The notes below the pieces were generated by a model. That model made no database searches, was not told where the DNA came from, and saw only the letters and a list, made by a program, of their open reading frames with translations. From Brachybacterium tyrofermentans (GTDB lineage Bacteria > Actinomycetota > Actinomycetes > Actinomycetales > Dermabacteraceae): DNA of 64,000 bases. The DNA lies in the NCBI RefSeq assembly GCF_014897585.1, contig NZ_JABUXW010000010.1, forward strand, positions 62,001 to 126,000, written 5' to 3'. The first letter of the stretch is position 1. Each line of letters begins with the position of its first letter. Both the position numbers and the translations under genes were made by a program. This document shows positions 37,741 through 46,117 of this stretch, in pieces.

Positions 37741-37762
37741 AGCTCGTCCTCTTCCGGTCGGG

Positions 37763-39715
37763 TCAGCATGGAGCCTCCAGTTCGTACAGGGCATAGGGTC
37801 CCTCGCCGGCGACGGGCGTCAGCAGGGAGTCGGGGATCTCGCGGAGCCCGTCCCACGGTGCCGAGGCCTCCGGGTTCAGGGCGACGCCGGAGTGCTCCGA
37901 GGTGTCACGGTACAGGTGGGTGGGGTGGAGTCGCTGATAGGCGGCGCAGACCCGTTCGTCCTCGTCGGCACTCATGTACCAGGCCGCCAGCATCCGGCTG
38001 TCGCTGGTCTGCGGGGTCGCGAGGGTCGGGAACACCGTGGTGACACCGCCGATGGACCAGTAGAGCGTCGCGCCGTCGCGCGGGTCCGCGAGGACGACCG
38101 CGTCCGCCGGGAGCTCGGCCGCCGTGCGTTCGATGAAGTCCCGCTCCTGCTGGGTGTCGTACGGGGCGAGGTGCACGCCGTACGCCGTGTAGGCGAGGGA
38201 CCCCATCAGAGGCAGCCGCTGCGGGACGATCAGTGCGACGGCCACGGTGACCAGCAGAGCGCCGAGGGCGAGGGGCGCCAGGATCGCCTGGGCGCGTCGG
38301 CGTCGGGCCCTCGACAGGGCGACGACCGCGAGCACACCGCGGGCGGCCAGGATCACGAGCATGCACATGAGCAGCGGGGCGATCCGCTCGCGAGCCCCGT
38401 ACCAGGGGTTGACCAGAGCCGCGCTGAGCGCGCCGGGCAGTTCGGTGGCCAGGGAGAGGCCGAGGCAGACCAGCGTGCCGACGCCGGCGGTCAGCGTCGT
38501 CGGCTCACGGTGCCGGGCGCCCGCGACGGCTCCGATCACCGCGAGCAGCATCACCACGGCGACTGGCCAGATCGGATCACCGATCACCGGGATCCGGGGA
38601 GAGTCCACGAGGATCTGCCGCAGGACGTCGCGCAGCGGCAGCGGGCTCGGTCCGGTCATATTCATCCCGTTGAGCATCGTCGCGGAGAGGGCGACTGCCG
38701 CGCAGGCCGAGAGCAGTGCCAGGGTCAGCTGGACGATTCCCCGGCGCACGTCGTCGCGCTGGACGATCCGCTGCGACCCGCGGACCAGCAGGGCCATACC
38801 CGCTGCCACCGCGACGGAGAAGAACACCGCCGGGTGAGCGAGGGCGGCCCCGACGATCACGGCGAGGTGGCCCAGCGCCGGCCAGACACCCACGGTGCGG
38901 CGGGGGTCGTCCGCGAGGTGGAGGGCGGAGGCGAGGGCGACGGGCAGGCAGAGGACCCCGAGGACGGTCGGCCACAGGCCCATGACCAGGGCCATCGCGG
39001 GAGTACTGAGGAACAGCGTGGAGGCAAGAGCACCAGCGGTCACCGCGACCGGGAGCGCACGGTGCGGCCCGAGAACGCTCGCGACCATCGCGGCGACCGC
39101 GGCCGGCAGGGCGGCGAGCACCGCGAGGACCATGGCGTTCGCGCTCGTCACCGTGCTGAACGGCAGGAGGGCGGCGAGGGCGTCGAACATCACCGGATAG
39201 AAGGTGGGCTCACCGTAGATCGGGGTCAGGGCGGTGGTGAGTCCGGCATCGCCGGAATCCCGGATGAAGGCGATCGCGGAGAGGTGGAAGAAGGCGTCGT
39301 AGCCGCCCTGGAGGGTCTCGATGCCTCCCATCCGGCGTGAGGACGAGGCGACGACGGCCAGCCCGGCGAGCACCACGCCCCCGCTGGTGACCACGTGCGC
39401 TGTGGGGTTCCGGAGCGGGTCGCCCGTCCGAGGCGGCTGGCCGCTGCGGTGCTGTCCGGGCTGACGGCGCCGATGCAGGCGTCGGAGCAGGACCGCCACG
39501 GCCGCGAGGATCGTCACGCAGGCCACGACGGTCAGAGGATGCCACGGGATGCCGAACAGGGAGAAGAACGTGCTCAGCAGCACAGCGAGGATCACGGTCA
39601 CGGCGGGTGCCCAGCCCCAGCGCAGGGAGACCTGCACATCGAGCGCCCGCAGCATCACATATCCCGGCAGGGCGAGGAACGCCCAGGCGACCAGCACCGG
39701 GAGGATCCAGCTCAT
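37763..39715 (-). CDS. DUF6541 multi-pass membrane protein, probable GT-C transferase (copy 2)
   Basis: Exactly 650 residues, like copy 1 at 24364, and with the same plan: ILPVLVAWAFLALPGYVMLRALD at the N-terminus, GYDAFFHLSAIAFIRDSGDAG and GEPTFYPVMFDALAALLP in the first outer loop, about a dozen helices, then a soluble C-terminal domain with VVLADPRDGATLYW and MLAAWYMSADEDERVC. Sequence identity to copy 1 is modest apart from the loop motifs, so this is an old duplication. It sits 22 nt before the flippase gene. Function as a polyprenyl-phosphate-sugar-dependent transferase is inferred from topology and context. Confidence 0.72.
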   Translation of the reverse strand: MSWILPVLVAWAFLALPGYVMLRALDVQVSLRWGWAPAVTVILAVLLSTFFSLFGIPWHPLTVVACVTILAAVAVLLRRLHRRRQPGQHRSGQPPRTGDPLRNPTAHVVTSGGVVLAGLAVVASSSRRMGGIETLQGGYDAFFHLSAIAFIRDSGDAGLTTALTPIYGEPTFYPVMFDALAALLPFSTVTSANAMVLAVLAALPAAVAAMVASVLGPHRALPVAVTAGALASTLFLSTPAMALVMGLWPTVLGVLCLPVALASALHLADDPRRTVGVWPALGHLAVIVGAALAHPAVFFSVAVAAGMALLVRGSQRIVQRDDVRRGIVQLTLALLSACAAVALSATMLNGMNMTGPSPLPLRDVLRQILVDSPRIPVIGDPIWPVAVVMLLAVIGAVAGARHREPTTLTAGVGTLVCLGLSLATELPGALSAALVNPWYGARERIAPLLMCMLVILAARGVLAVVALSRARRRRAQAILAPLALGALLVTVAVALIVPQRLPLMGSLAYTAYGVHLAPYDTQQERDFIERTAAELPADAVVLADPRDGATLYWSIGGVTTVFPTLATPQTSDSRMLAAWYMSADEDERVCAAYQRLHPTHLYRDTSEHSGVALNPEASAPWDGLREIPDSLLTPVAGEGPYALYELEAPC

Positions 39716-39755
39716 CGTCCCGCCCCTCGGGGCCCCGCACAGCGGTGGTGCGTCA

Positions 39756-41255
39756 TCAGCACCTCGAGGCGCGGAGCGCGTGGTCGTAGTCGTCGACCAC
39801 ACGCTCGGGGCTGCGATGCAGGACAGCCCACTCGCGGGCGGCCACAGACTCCTCGGCGTAGCGTCCCGGGTCCTGGAGCTCCCGGATGCGCTGCGCGGCG
39901 GTCTCCACGTCGGGCACCACCCACTGCTCCCGGTAGATCGAGGACGCACCTCCGTAGTCGCGGGCATGCGGCCAGTCGCGCACCACGGCGGGGCAGCCGG
40001 TCGCCAGTCCCTCCATCACGGATTCGTGCGTCCCCTCACCGAAGGAGGACGAGAGCACGACCCCGGCCGCGGCGAAGATCTCGGGGACGTCCCGGCGCAC
40101 GCCGAGCTGCTCGACCACCCCGGAGGGCAGGGCGGCGAGCCTCTGGCGCACCCTGCTCTGGTACGGGGTGTCCTCGGCCGGCAGATCCGGGAGCCCGGGG
40201 CCGACGAGCTTGAGGCGGTAGGCCGGATCCTCCCGGTGCAGGCGCTCGATGAGGTCGAGGGAGAACAGCACGTCCTTGATCTCGCGGTTCCAGCCCACCT
40301 GGACGATGACCCGGGTGTCCCGGGGCGCGTCGGAGACGGCGCCCAGACCGCGGCTGAGCAGGTTGCCCACGATGTCTGTGGGGACTGACGTGGACTCGGG
40401 CGCGATCGCGGTGACGAGCCCTCGGATCGGCGGGGACACGTGCAGCAGGTGATCGATCACGGAGTGGTCGTGCAGCAGGGGGAACGGCGTGAACGCCTCG
40501 AAGCGGTGATAGCGGGCGACGAGGCGGCGAGGGGCCATATCCAGCATCGTGATCCAGCTGAGGATGTGATGGCCCCACTCGACGAAGGCGACGTCGGCCC
40601 ATTCGTAGGCCTCGACCAATCGCTCAGGGGTCGGGATCCTGCGGCCCTCGGTGACCAGGTCGTAGCGGGCGCGCAGGATGCGCTCCCGGTCGGGCCGGTC
40701 CGTCTCGGGCAGACCGTCGACCTCGAACTCGAGGATCTCGAAGCGGCCCGTCTCGCGCAGGGCGTCGAGCAGCGGGCGCAGGAACGTCCAGTTCTGCTGC
40801 GCGATCACCAGCAGATGGACCACCTGCTCCCCGTCTCCGCTCGCCCCCTCGCCGGAGCGCGGTCCCGGTCGCCGGGGGGCCGTGCCCTCGGGGATCGGTG
40901 ACTCCAGCAGGACCTGACCGGTCCGGGAGGCGCGCAGGGGGCGCAGGAACGCCTCCGGGTCCTCGACCAGCGGCGACTCGGCGCCCATGTGGAGGGTCGG
41001 GTGGTAGGCGACGCGCAGGGCCTTGTCGAACCACCGCACGGCCGACGTGATACGTCGGCGCTCCAGGGCCCGATCCGCTCGCGTGATCAGGATCTTCTCG
41101 TCACGCCTCCAGTCGTGGCTCTCCTGACCGGCCGCGAGCTCGTCGAGGGCGACGAAATACGTCCCCAGGCCGCCGACCGCCCCGGGGACGTGCCGCACGG
41201 CCCGTGATCCGGCGAGGATCAGGTCCTGGGTCAGCCGTCCGACGTCAGCGCTCAC
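39756..41255 (-). CDS. GT4-like glycosyltransferase with N-terminal helical extension
   Basis: A 499-residue protein. About 150 N-terminal residues (helical, with a charged linker near 130-145) precede a GT-B fold: [57 protein letters not shown], then the donor domain [40 protein letters not shown] with [16 protein letters not shown], the E-x7-E-like site of GT4 enzymes. It is co-transcribed with wbpB (11-nt overlap), so it may use the diacetamido-uronic acid donor, but this is only positional. The GTG at 41255 is chosen; an ATG at 41261 is possible. Confidence 0.75.
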   Translation of the reverse strand: MSADVGRLTQDLILAGSRAVRHVPGAVGGLGTYFVALDELAAGQESHDWRRDEKILITRADRALERRRITSAVRWFDKALRVAYHPTLHMGAESPLVEDPEAFLRPLRASRTGQVLLESPIPEGTAPRRPGPRSGEGASGDGEQVVHLLVIAQQNWTFLRPLLDALRETGRFEILEFEVDGLPETDRPDRERILRARYDLVTEGRRIPTPERLVEAYEWADVAFVEWGHHILSWITMLDMAPRRLVARYHRFEAFTPFPLLHDHSVIDHLLHVSPPIRGLVTAIAPESTSVPTDIVGNLLSRGLGAVSDAPRDTRVIVQVGWNREIKDVLFSLDLIERLHREDPAYRLKLVGPGLPDLPAEDTPYQSRVRQRLAALPSGVVEQLGVRRDVPEIFAAAGVVLSSSFGEGTHESVMEGLATGCPAVVRDWPHARDYGGASSIYREQWVVPDVETAAQRIRELQDPGRYAEESVAAREWAVLHRSPERVVDDYDHALRASRC

Positions 41256-42264
41256 CGGCGGGTCCATCCAAGGACACGACCGTGCCCTCGCGTGCGCTCT
41301 CCAGCACAGCCTCGACGGTGCGGACGGTGTGCAGCCCCTCGCGCATGGTGACGATGTTGGAGGCGTCCCCGTTGATCGCATCGCGGAACGCCTGATGCTC
41401 GGTGGCCAGGGGCTCCTGCCGCTGCAGGGAGTAGGTGATCGAGTCGCCCTCGCTCACCCCGCGGAAGGAGGCCATCGACTCCCACAGGTTCGTGGTCGCC
41501 TCCCCGTTGGCGTGGAAGGTGAGGTCCGCGTTCAGGGTGTCGGCGATCAGGGCGCCCTTCTCGCCGGTGACGACGGTGACGCGCTCCTTGAACGGGGACA
41601 GCCAGTTCACGAGATGGTTGGTGATGGTGCCGTCCTCGAGGCGGCCGGTCACGGAGACCATGTCCTCGTCCTCGCGGCCGCTGCGACGGGTCGAGGTCGC
41701 CCCGACCGAGGCGTACGGCGACTGGGCGACCCAGGCCGTCAGATCCAGATCGTGCGTCGCGAGGTCCTTGACGACGCCGACGTCGGCGATCCGGGCGGGG
41801 AACCCGCCCTGGCGGCGGGTGACGATCTGGTAGATCTCGCCCAGCTGGCCGTCGGCGATGCGCTTGCGCATGGCCTGCAGCGCCGGGTTGTACCGCTCGA
41901 TATAGCCCACCGCGCCCACCAGGCCGGCCTGCTCGTACGCGGTCGCGATCTCCTCGGCCTCGCCGATGTCGAACGCGAGCGGCTTCTCCACCAGGGTGTG
42001 CACCCCGGCCTTCGCCAGCGTCATCGCCACATCCCGATGGAACTGGGTGGGCACCGCCACGACCGCATAGTCGATGCCCGCCGCGATCAGCGCCTCCACA
42101 TCCGGCAGCACCTCCAGATCCGGCGCCGCCCCATGCGGATCGCCATAGGCATCCGCCACCGCCACCAGGTCGACGCCCTCCAGAGCCTGCAGATTACGGG
42201 CGTGATGGCGACCCATCATGCCCAGACCGATCAGACCGGCCCGCAGATTCTTCCCCATGCTCAC
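41245..42264 (-). CDS. wbpB: Gfo/Idh/MocA dehydrogenase, WbpB-like (UDP-GlcNAcA 3-dehydrogenase)
   Basis: A 339-residue NAD-dependent oxidoreductase: the Rossmann motif AGLIGLGMMGRHHARNLQAL, the AVVAVPTQFHRDVA strand, the catalytic VHTLVEKPLAFD (EKP), and GVVKDLATHDLDLTAWV with the His/Asp pair. The position directly after the WbpE-like aminotransferase gene, and the WbpD acetyltransferase before that, fits WbpB/WlbA, which oxidises C3 of UDP-GlcNAcA before transamination. The start codon GTG at 42264 overlaps the aminotransferase stop; ATG at 42258 is the alternative. Confidence 0.75.
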   Translation of the reverse strand: MSMGKNLRAGLIGLGMMGRHHARNLQALEGVDLVAVADAYGDPHGAAPDLEVLPDVEALIAAGIDYAVVAVPTQFHRDVAMTLAKAGVHTLVEKPLAFDIGEAEEIATAYEQAGLVGAVGYIERYNPALQAMRKRIADGQLGEIYQIVTRRQGGFPARIADVGVVKDLATHDLDLTAWVAQSPYASVGATSTRRSGREDEDMVSVTGRLEDGTITNHLVNWLSPFKERVTVVTGEKGALIADTLNADLTFHANGEATTNLWESMASFRGVSEGDSITYSLQRQEPLATEHQAFRDAINGDASNIVTMREGLHTVRTVEAVLESAREGTVVSLDGPAGER

Positions 42265-43370
42265 GCACCCGCCTTCGCCACAGTGTTCACAGCCGCCACG
42301 ATCCGATCCCGATCCTGCTCCGTGATGCTCGGATGCACCGGCAACGACAGCACCTCACGCGCCAGCATCTCCGTCACCGGCAGATCCACCTCCGTCAGGA
42401 ACGTCGCCAAGCGGTGCACCGGCGTGGGGTAATACACCCCGCACCCCACCTGATGCTCCTCCCGCAGAGCGGTCGCGAACGCATCCCGCTCCGCCGCCGA
42501 CGCGCCCTCGATCCGGATCGTGTACTGGTGGTAGACGTGCGAGGCACCCTCACGCACCACCGGCGTCACCACCCCGGCCAGATTCGCATCGAAGAACGCC
42601 GCATTCTCCTGCCGCGTCGCCGTCCATGCCGGCAGCTTGCCCAGCTGGACCCGACCGATCGCCGCATGGATATCGGTCATCCGGTTGTTGAACCCGGCGA
42701 CCTCGTTCGCATACTGCTTCTCCATGCCCTGGTTGCGCAGCAGCCGCACCTGACGCGCGAGCTCCGGGGTCGAGCACGAGACCATCCCGCCCTCACCCGA
42801 GGTCATGTTCTTCGTGGGATACAGCGAGAACATGCCGCCCTGCCCGAAGGTGCCCACCTGGGCGCCCTGCCACGTCGCACCATGCGCCTGCGCTGCATCC
42901 TCGAACACCCACAGCTCATGCTTCGCCGCGATCGCCATGATCTGATCCATCGGTGCCGGATGGCCATACAGATGCACCGGCTGGATACCCACCGTGCGCT
43001 CCGTGATCGCAGCCTCGATCGCCGCAGGATCCACCGTGAACGTCTCGGGATCGACATCCACGAACACCGGCGTCGCCCCACACACAGCCACCGTGTTCGC
43101 CGTCGCTGCGAAGGTGAACGACGGCACGATGACCTCATCACCCGCACCCAGACCCAGCGCCAGCATCCCCAGATGCTGACCCGAGGTCCCCGAGTTCACC
43201 GCCACGACCTCCCGGCCACCGGCCAGCGCCGTCGAGAACTCCCCCTCGAACGCCACCACCTCCGGACCCTGCGCCACCATGCCCGACGCCAGGACACGAT
43301 CCACCGCGTCCCGCTCCTCCTGGCCGATGATCGGCTTCGCCGGCGGAATCATCGTGAGTTCGCTGTTCAT
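42261..43370 (-). CDS. wbpE: DegT/DnrJ/EryC1/StrS aminotransferase, WbpE-like
   Basis: A 369-residue PLP-dependent sugar aminotransferase. AVNSGTSGQHLGMLALGLG is the cofactor phosphate-binding region, FEDAAQAHGATW holds the PLP-pairing Asp, and SLYPTKNMTSGEGG holds the Schiff-base Lys187; HVYHQYTIRI and GVYYPTPVHRLATF line the sugar site. In the Wbp pathway WbpE aminates the 3-keto sugar with glutamate to give UDP-GlcNAc3NA. Overlaps with both neighbours (4 nt each) show tight coupling to wbpD and wbpB. Nucleotide composition is slightly less G-rich on the coding strand than its neighbours, but nothing suggests recent transfer. Confidence 0.8.
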   Translation of the reverse strand: MNSELTMIPPAKPIIGQEERDAVDRVLASGMVAQGPEVVAFEGEFSTALAGGREVVAVNSGTSGQHLGMLALGLGAGDEVIVPSFTFAATANTVAVCGATPVFVDVDPETFTVDPAAIEAAITERTVGIQPVHLYGHPAPMDQIMAIAAKHELWVFEDAAQAHGATWQGAQVGTFGQGGMFSLYPTKNMTSGEGGMVSCSTPELARQVRLLRNQGMEKQYANEVAGFNNRMTDIHAAIGRVQLGKLPAWTATRQENAAFFDANLAGVVTPVVREGASHVYHQYTIRIEGASAAERDAFATALREEHQVGCGVYYPTPVHRLATFLTEVDLPVTEMLAREVLSLPVHPSITEQDRDRIVAAVNTVAKAGA

Positions 43371-44053
43371 GCGGGGAGTCCATCCTGTCCATCGGGATCG
43401 GTGAGGGGGGCCGGGCGCGGGGCGTCGGCAAGGGGTGAGGAGGCGAGCAGCAGCCCGCCCGTGGAGTCATCGGGGATGTACCACTCGCCGGTGGTGGGGC
43501 ACACCCAGGCGTCGGTGCCGTCCGAGGTGGGGACCAGCTTCTCCCCGGAGCGTCCAACCCAGGCGAGGCGCTTGGCGGGCACCCCGGCGACGAGGGCGTG
43601 CGGCGGGACGTCCTTGACCACGGTGGCGCCGGCGGCGACCATCGCCCAGGCACCGATGGTCACGGGGGCCACGCAGACGGCGCGGGCGCCGATCGAGGCG
43701 CCTGTCTCGCAGGTGACTCCCACCGGCTCCCAGTCCGAGGCGGACTTCGGGGTGAGGTCGGGATTGACCGCTCGCGGGAAGTGGTCGTTGGTGAAGACGG
43801 CCGCGGGGCCGACGAAGACGCCGTCGGCCAGCACGGCGGGCTCGTAGACCAGCGCGTAGTTCTGGACCTTGCAGCCATCACCCATCTGCACGCCGCTGCC
43901 GATATAGGCGCCGCGGCCGATCACGCAGTCCGTGCCGAGCCGGGCACCCTCGCGCACCTGCGCGAGGTGCCAGACGGAGCTGCCGTCGCCGATCGTCGCA
44001 TCATCCGAGATGTCGGCCCCCGGGGCGACCCGGTAGGCGGGTGTGTCATTCAT
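43367..44053 (-). CDS. wbpD: Left-handed beta-helix N-acetyltransferase, WbpD-like
   Basis: A 228-residue hexapeptide-repeat acyltransferase. Repeats begin near residue 14 (DISDDATIGDGSSVWHLAQV) and continue through CVIGRGAYIGSGVQMGDGCKVQN; FTNDHFPRAVNPD supplies the active-site His loop, and ASIGARAVCVAPVTIGAWAM ends the helix. The C-terminal 65 residues are an added hydrophilic segment (CPTTGEWYIPDD and a Pro-rich tail). WbpD uses acetyl-CoA to acetylate the 3-amino group. It is the first gene of the seven-gene operon 44053-34775. The ATG lacks a Shine-Dalgarno, and a TATCGT box sits 7 nt upstream, which suggests a leaderless mRNA. Confidence 0.8.
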   Translation of the reverse strand: MNDTPAYRVAPGADISDDATIGDGSSVWHLAQVREGARLGTDCVIGRGAYIGSGVQMGDGCKVQNYALVYEPAVLADGVFVGPAAVFTNDHFPRAVNPDLTPKSASDWEPVGVTCETGASIGARAVCVAPVTIGAWAMVAAGATVVKDVPPHALVAGVPAKRLAWVGRSGEKLVPTSDGTDAWVCPTTGEWYIPDDSTGGLLLASSPLADAPRPAPLTDPDGQDGLPA

Positions 44054-44060
44054 GGGTTCG

Positions 44061-44066
44061 ACGATA
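44061..44066 (-). promoter_or_regulatory. Candidate -10 box (TATCGT) for the wbpD operon, leaderless
   Basis: TATCGT on the minus strand ends 7 nt before the wbpD ATG (44053). The rest of the 204-bp gap to purE (44054-44257) holds irregular GTCGCTGTCGG-like repeats at about 44163-44235 and no gene. Confidence 0.45.
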
Positions 44067-44257
44067 CCGCGAGGACCCCGCCGGGACCTGGAGCAGCTCG
44101 TCGGTCTCGACGAGCTGTTGTTCATATCGCCGTGCGAGTTCACCGGAACGACACCGGACCTTCTCTCCGTCGGCATCTCCTCGTCGGTGTCCTGTCGCTG
44201 GCGGTGTCCTGACGCTGTCGCTGTCGGCCGATGTCAGTGACTCGGTGGGTCAGCGAC

Positions 44258-44776
44258 TCAGCGTGAGGAGCGCAGGGTCTCGCCCTTGCGGACCGCGATC
44301 TCCCGCAGCTCGGACTGGAAGTCGACCATCTTCTCGCGCAGCGCCACGGCCTCCACATCGCTGCCGGCACCCAAAATCCGGGCCGCCAGCAGTCCCGCGT
44401 TGCGTGCCCCGCCGATCGAGACCGTCGCCACCGGAACCCCGGCGGGCATCTGCACGATCGACAGCAGCGAGTCCATGCCGTCGAGGTGCTTGAGCGGCAC
44501 GGGGACTCCGATCACCGGCAGCGGGGTGAGCGAGGCGAGCATGCCGGGCAGGTGCGCCGCGCCGCCGGCGCCGGCGATCACCACGCGCAGCCCGCGCTCG
44601 GCGGCGGAGCGGCCCCAGGTGATCATGTCCTCGGGCATGCGGTGGGCGGAGAGCACATCGACCTCGACGGCGATCCCGAACTCGGCGAGGGCCTCCTCGG
44701 CGGCCTTCATGACCGGGTAGTCGGAGTCGGATCCCATGACGATGCCCACCAGGGGGCGGGGCGTGGTCTCGGTCAT
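44258..44776 (-). CDS. purE: N5-carboxyaminoimidazole ribonucleotide mutase
   Basis: A 172-residue class I PurE, which converts N5-CAIR to CAIR in purine synthesis. It has [20 protein letters not shown] (phosphate-binding SDSD), SAHRMPEDM with the catalytic His, [20 protein letters not shown], and [14 protein letters not shown]. Length and motifs are standard for the octameric bacterial enzyme. Its ATG overlaps the purK stop by 4 nt, so the two steps are translationally coupled. Confidence 0.96.
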   Translation of the reverse strand: MTETTPRPLVGIVMGSDSDYPVMKAAEEALAEFGIAVEVDVLSAHRMPEDMITWGRSAAERGLRVVIAGAGGAAHLPGMLASLTPLPVIGVPVPLKHLDGMDSLLSIVQMPAGVPVATVSIGGARNAGLLAARILGAGSDVEAVALREKMVDFQSELREIAVRKGETLRSSR

Positions 44777-46098
44777 CGGGTCTCCTTCGTCGGTGCTGCA
44801 GGGTCTGCGGATGCGGATGCGGATGAGGATGCGGATGCGGATGCGGATGCGGATGCGGATGCGGATGCGTCGATGATGAGGTGCTCGGCGCGGTGGGCAC
44901 GCTCGAGGAGCTCCTCGACGTCCTGGCCGACCACCGTGACATGGCCGATCTTCCGGCCGGGACGCACCGACTTCCCGTACAGATGGACCTTCAGCTCCGG
45001 ATCGGCGGCGAGTGCGGCGTGGACCCCGGGGGCGAGATCGGTGGCGGTCCCGCCGAGCAGATTCACCATCACCGCGACCGGGGCGACCGGGGCGGTCGAA
45101 CCCAGGGGGAGGTCGGCGACAGCCCGCAGGTGCTGTTCGAACTGGCCGGTCACCGCGCCGTCCATGGACCAGTGCCCGGTGTTGTGGGGGCGCATGGCGA
45201 GCTCGTTGACGCTGATCGCGCCGTCCGCCGTCTCGAACAGCTCGACCGCGAGCATGCCCACCACGTCGAGGTCCTCGGCGATCGCGAGGGCGAGAGCCTG
45301 GATGCGCTCCTGGTCTGCTGACTCGAGGCCGGCGGCGGGCGCCACGACCTCGTAGCAGACCCCGTCCTTCTGGACCGAGTGCACGACGGGATAGGCGACG
45401 GCCTCTCCCCCGGGCCGGCGGGCCACCTGGGCGGAGAGCTCCCGGGTGAAGGGCACGAGCTCCTCGGCGAGGAGGTCGCCGTGCTCCTCGAACCAGTCCG
45501 CGACCTGAGCGGCATCGTCGACGACCCGCACCCCATGGGCGTCGTATCCGCCGCGCGGGGTCTTGACCACGAGGCGGCCCCCGGCATCGCCGAGCGCGGC
45601 GGAGAGCTCTTCCGGGGAACGGACCCGCCACCAGCGCGGGCAGGGATGGCCCAGCGCGGTGAGGCGCTCGCGCATGACCAGCTTGTCCTGGGCGTGGACG
45701 AGGGCCGCAGGGCCGGGACGCACGGCGGCGCGACCGTCGCCGAGGATCGTCTGGAGGATCTCGGCAGGCACATGCTCGTGGTCGAAGGTGACCACGTCGA
45801 CCTCGTCGGCGAGGGCCTGGACGGCCTCCGCGTCATCGTGACGGCCCAGCAGCACCTGCCCGGCGACCGCCGCGGCGCTCTCCGCGGGATCGGTGGCGAG
45901 CACCGGCGTGGCCAGTCCCAGCTCGATCGCGGGGCCCAGCATCATGCGGGCCAGCTGGCCCGCCCCGACGATGCCGACGCGGCGTGCCCCAGAGGGCTGA
46001 TCCGCCCCGGGGGACTGATTCACCCCGTGCGACCGGTCCGCCTCGTGGGGCAGACCGGAGGAGGCAGAAGGAGGGAGGGGCTGAGGAGTCTCGGACAC
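44773..46098 (-). CDS. purK: N5-carboxyaminoimidazole ribonucleotide synthase
   Basis: A 441-residue ATP-grasp enzyme that makes N5-CAIR from AIR, bicarbonate and ATP. A disordered 38-residue N-terminus precedes [50 protein letters not shown] (ATP-grasp loop), [15 protein letters not shown] and [18 protein letters not shown] follow. The C-terminus ends in a Ser-Ala repeat tail encoded by a hexanucleotide array (44806-44865), absent from ordinary PurK. The GTG start at 46098 has no Shine-Dalgarno, and a TACACT box lies 7 nt before it, so it is probably leaderless. Confidence 0.95.
   Translation of the reverse strand: MSETPQPLPPSASSGLPHEADRSHGVNQSPGADQPSGARRVGIVGAGQLARMMLGPAIELGLATPVLATDPAESAAAVAGQVLLGRHDDAEAVQALADEVDVVTFDHEHVPAEILQTILGDGRAAVRPGPAALVHAQDKLVMRERLTALGHPCPRWWRVRSPEELSAALGDAGGRLVVKTPRGGYDAHGVRVVDDAAQVADWFEEHGDLLAEELVPFTRELSAQVARRPGGEAVAYPVVHSVQKDGVCYEVVAPAAGLESADQERIQALALAIAEDLDVVGMLAVELFETADGAISVNELAMRPHNTGHWSMDGAVTGQFEQHLRAVADLPLGSTAPVAPVAVMVNLLGGTATDLAPGVHAALAADPELKVHLYGKSVRPGRKIGHVTVVGQDVEELLERAHRAEHLIIDASASASASASASASSSASASADPAAPTKETR
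44806..44865. repeat. Hexanucleotide microsatellite (TGCGGA), 10 units, in the purK 3' end
   Basis: Ten contiguous 6-bp units from 44806 to 44865. All read TGCGGA on the plus strand except the fourth (TGAGGA). On the coding strand they encode alternating Ser and Ala near the PurK C-terminus (one SS from the variant). Changes in copy number would keep the frame. Confidence 0.9.
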
Positions 46099-46105
46099 GG
46101 CGGCC

Positions 46106-46111
46106 AGTGTA
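46106..46111 (-). promoter_or_regulatory. Candidate -10 box (TACACT) for purK-purE, leaderless
   Basis: TACACT on the minus strand ends 7 nt before the purK GTG. It lies in the 19-bp gap after the histidine kinase stop and so gives purKE its own promoter inside a run of co-directional genes. Confidence 0.5.
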
Positions 46112-46117
46112 CGAGGA

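Noticed and set aside
42261-44053. Recent horizontal transfer of the wbpD-wbpE-wbpB trio
   Set aside because: A slight strand-composition difference is visible in wbpE, but GC and codon use match the neighbours and no mobile element or repeat flanks the genes.
44806-44865. CRISPR-like array
   Set aside because: A 6-bp unit without spacers inside purK; a microsatellite, not CRISPR.
44806-44865. Phase-variable on/off switch of purK
   Set aside because: Unit length is 6 bp, so copy changes do not shift the frame; only tail length can vary.
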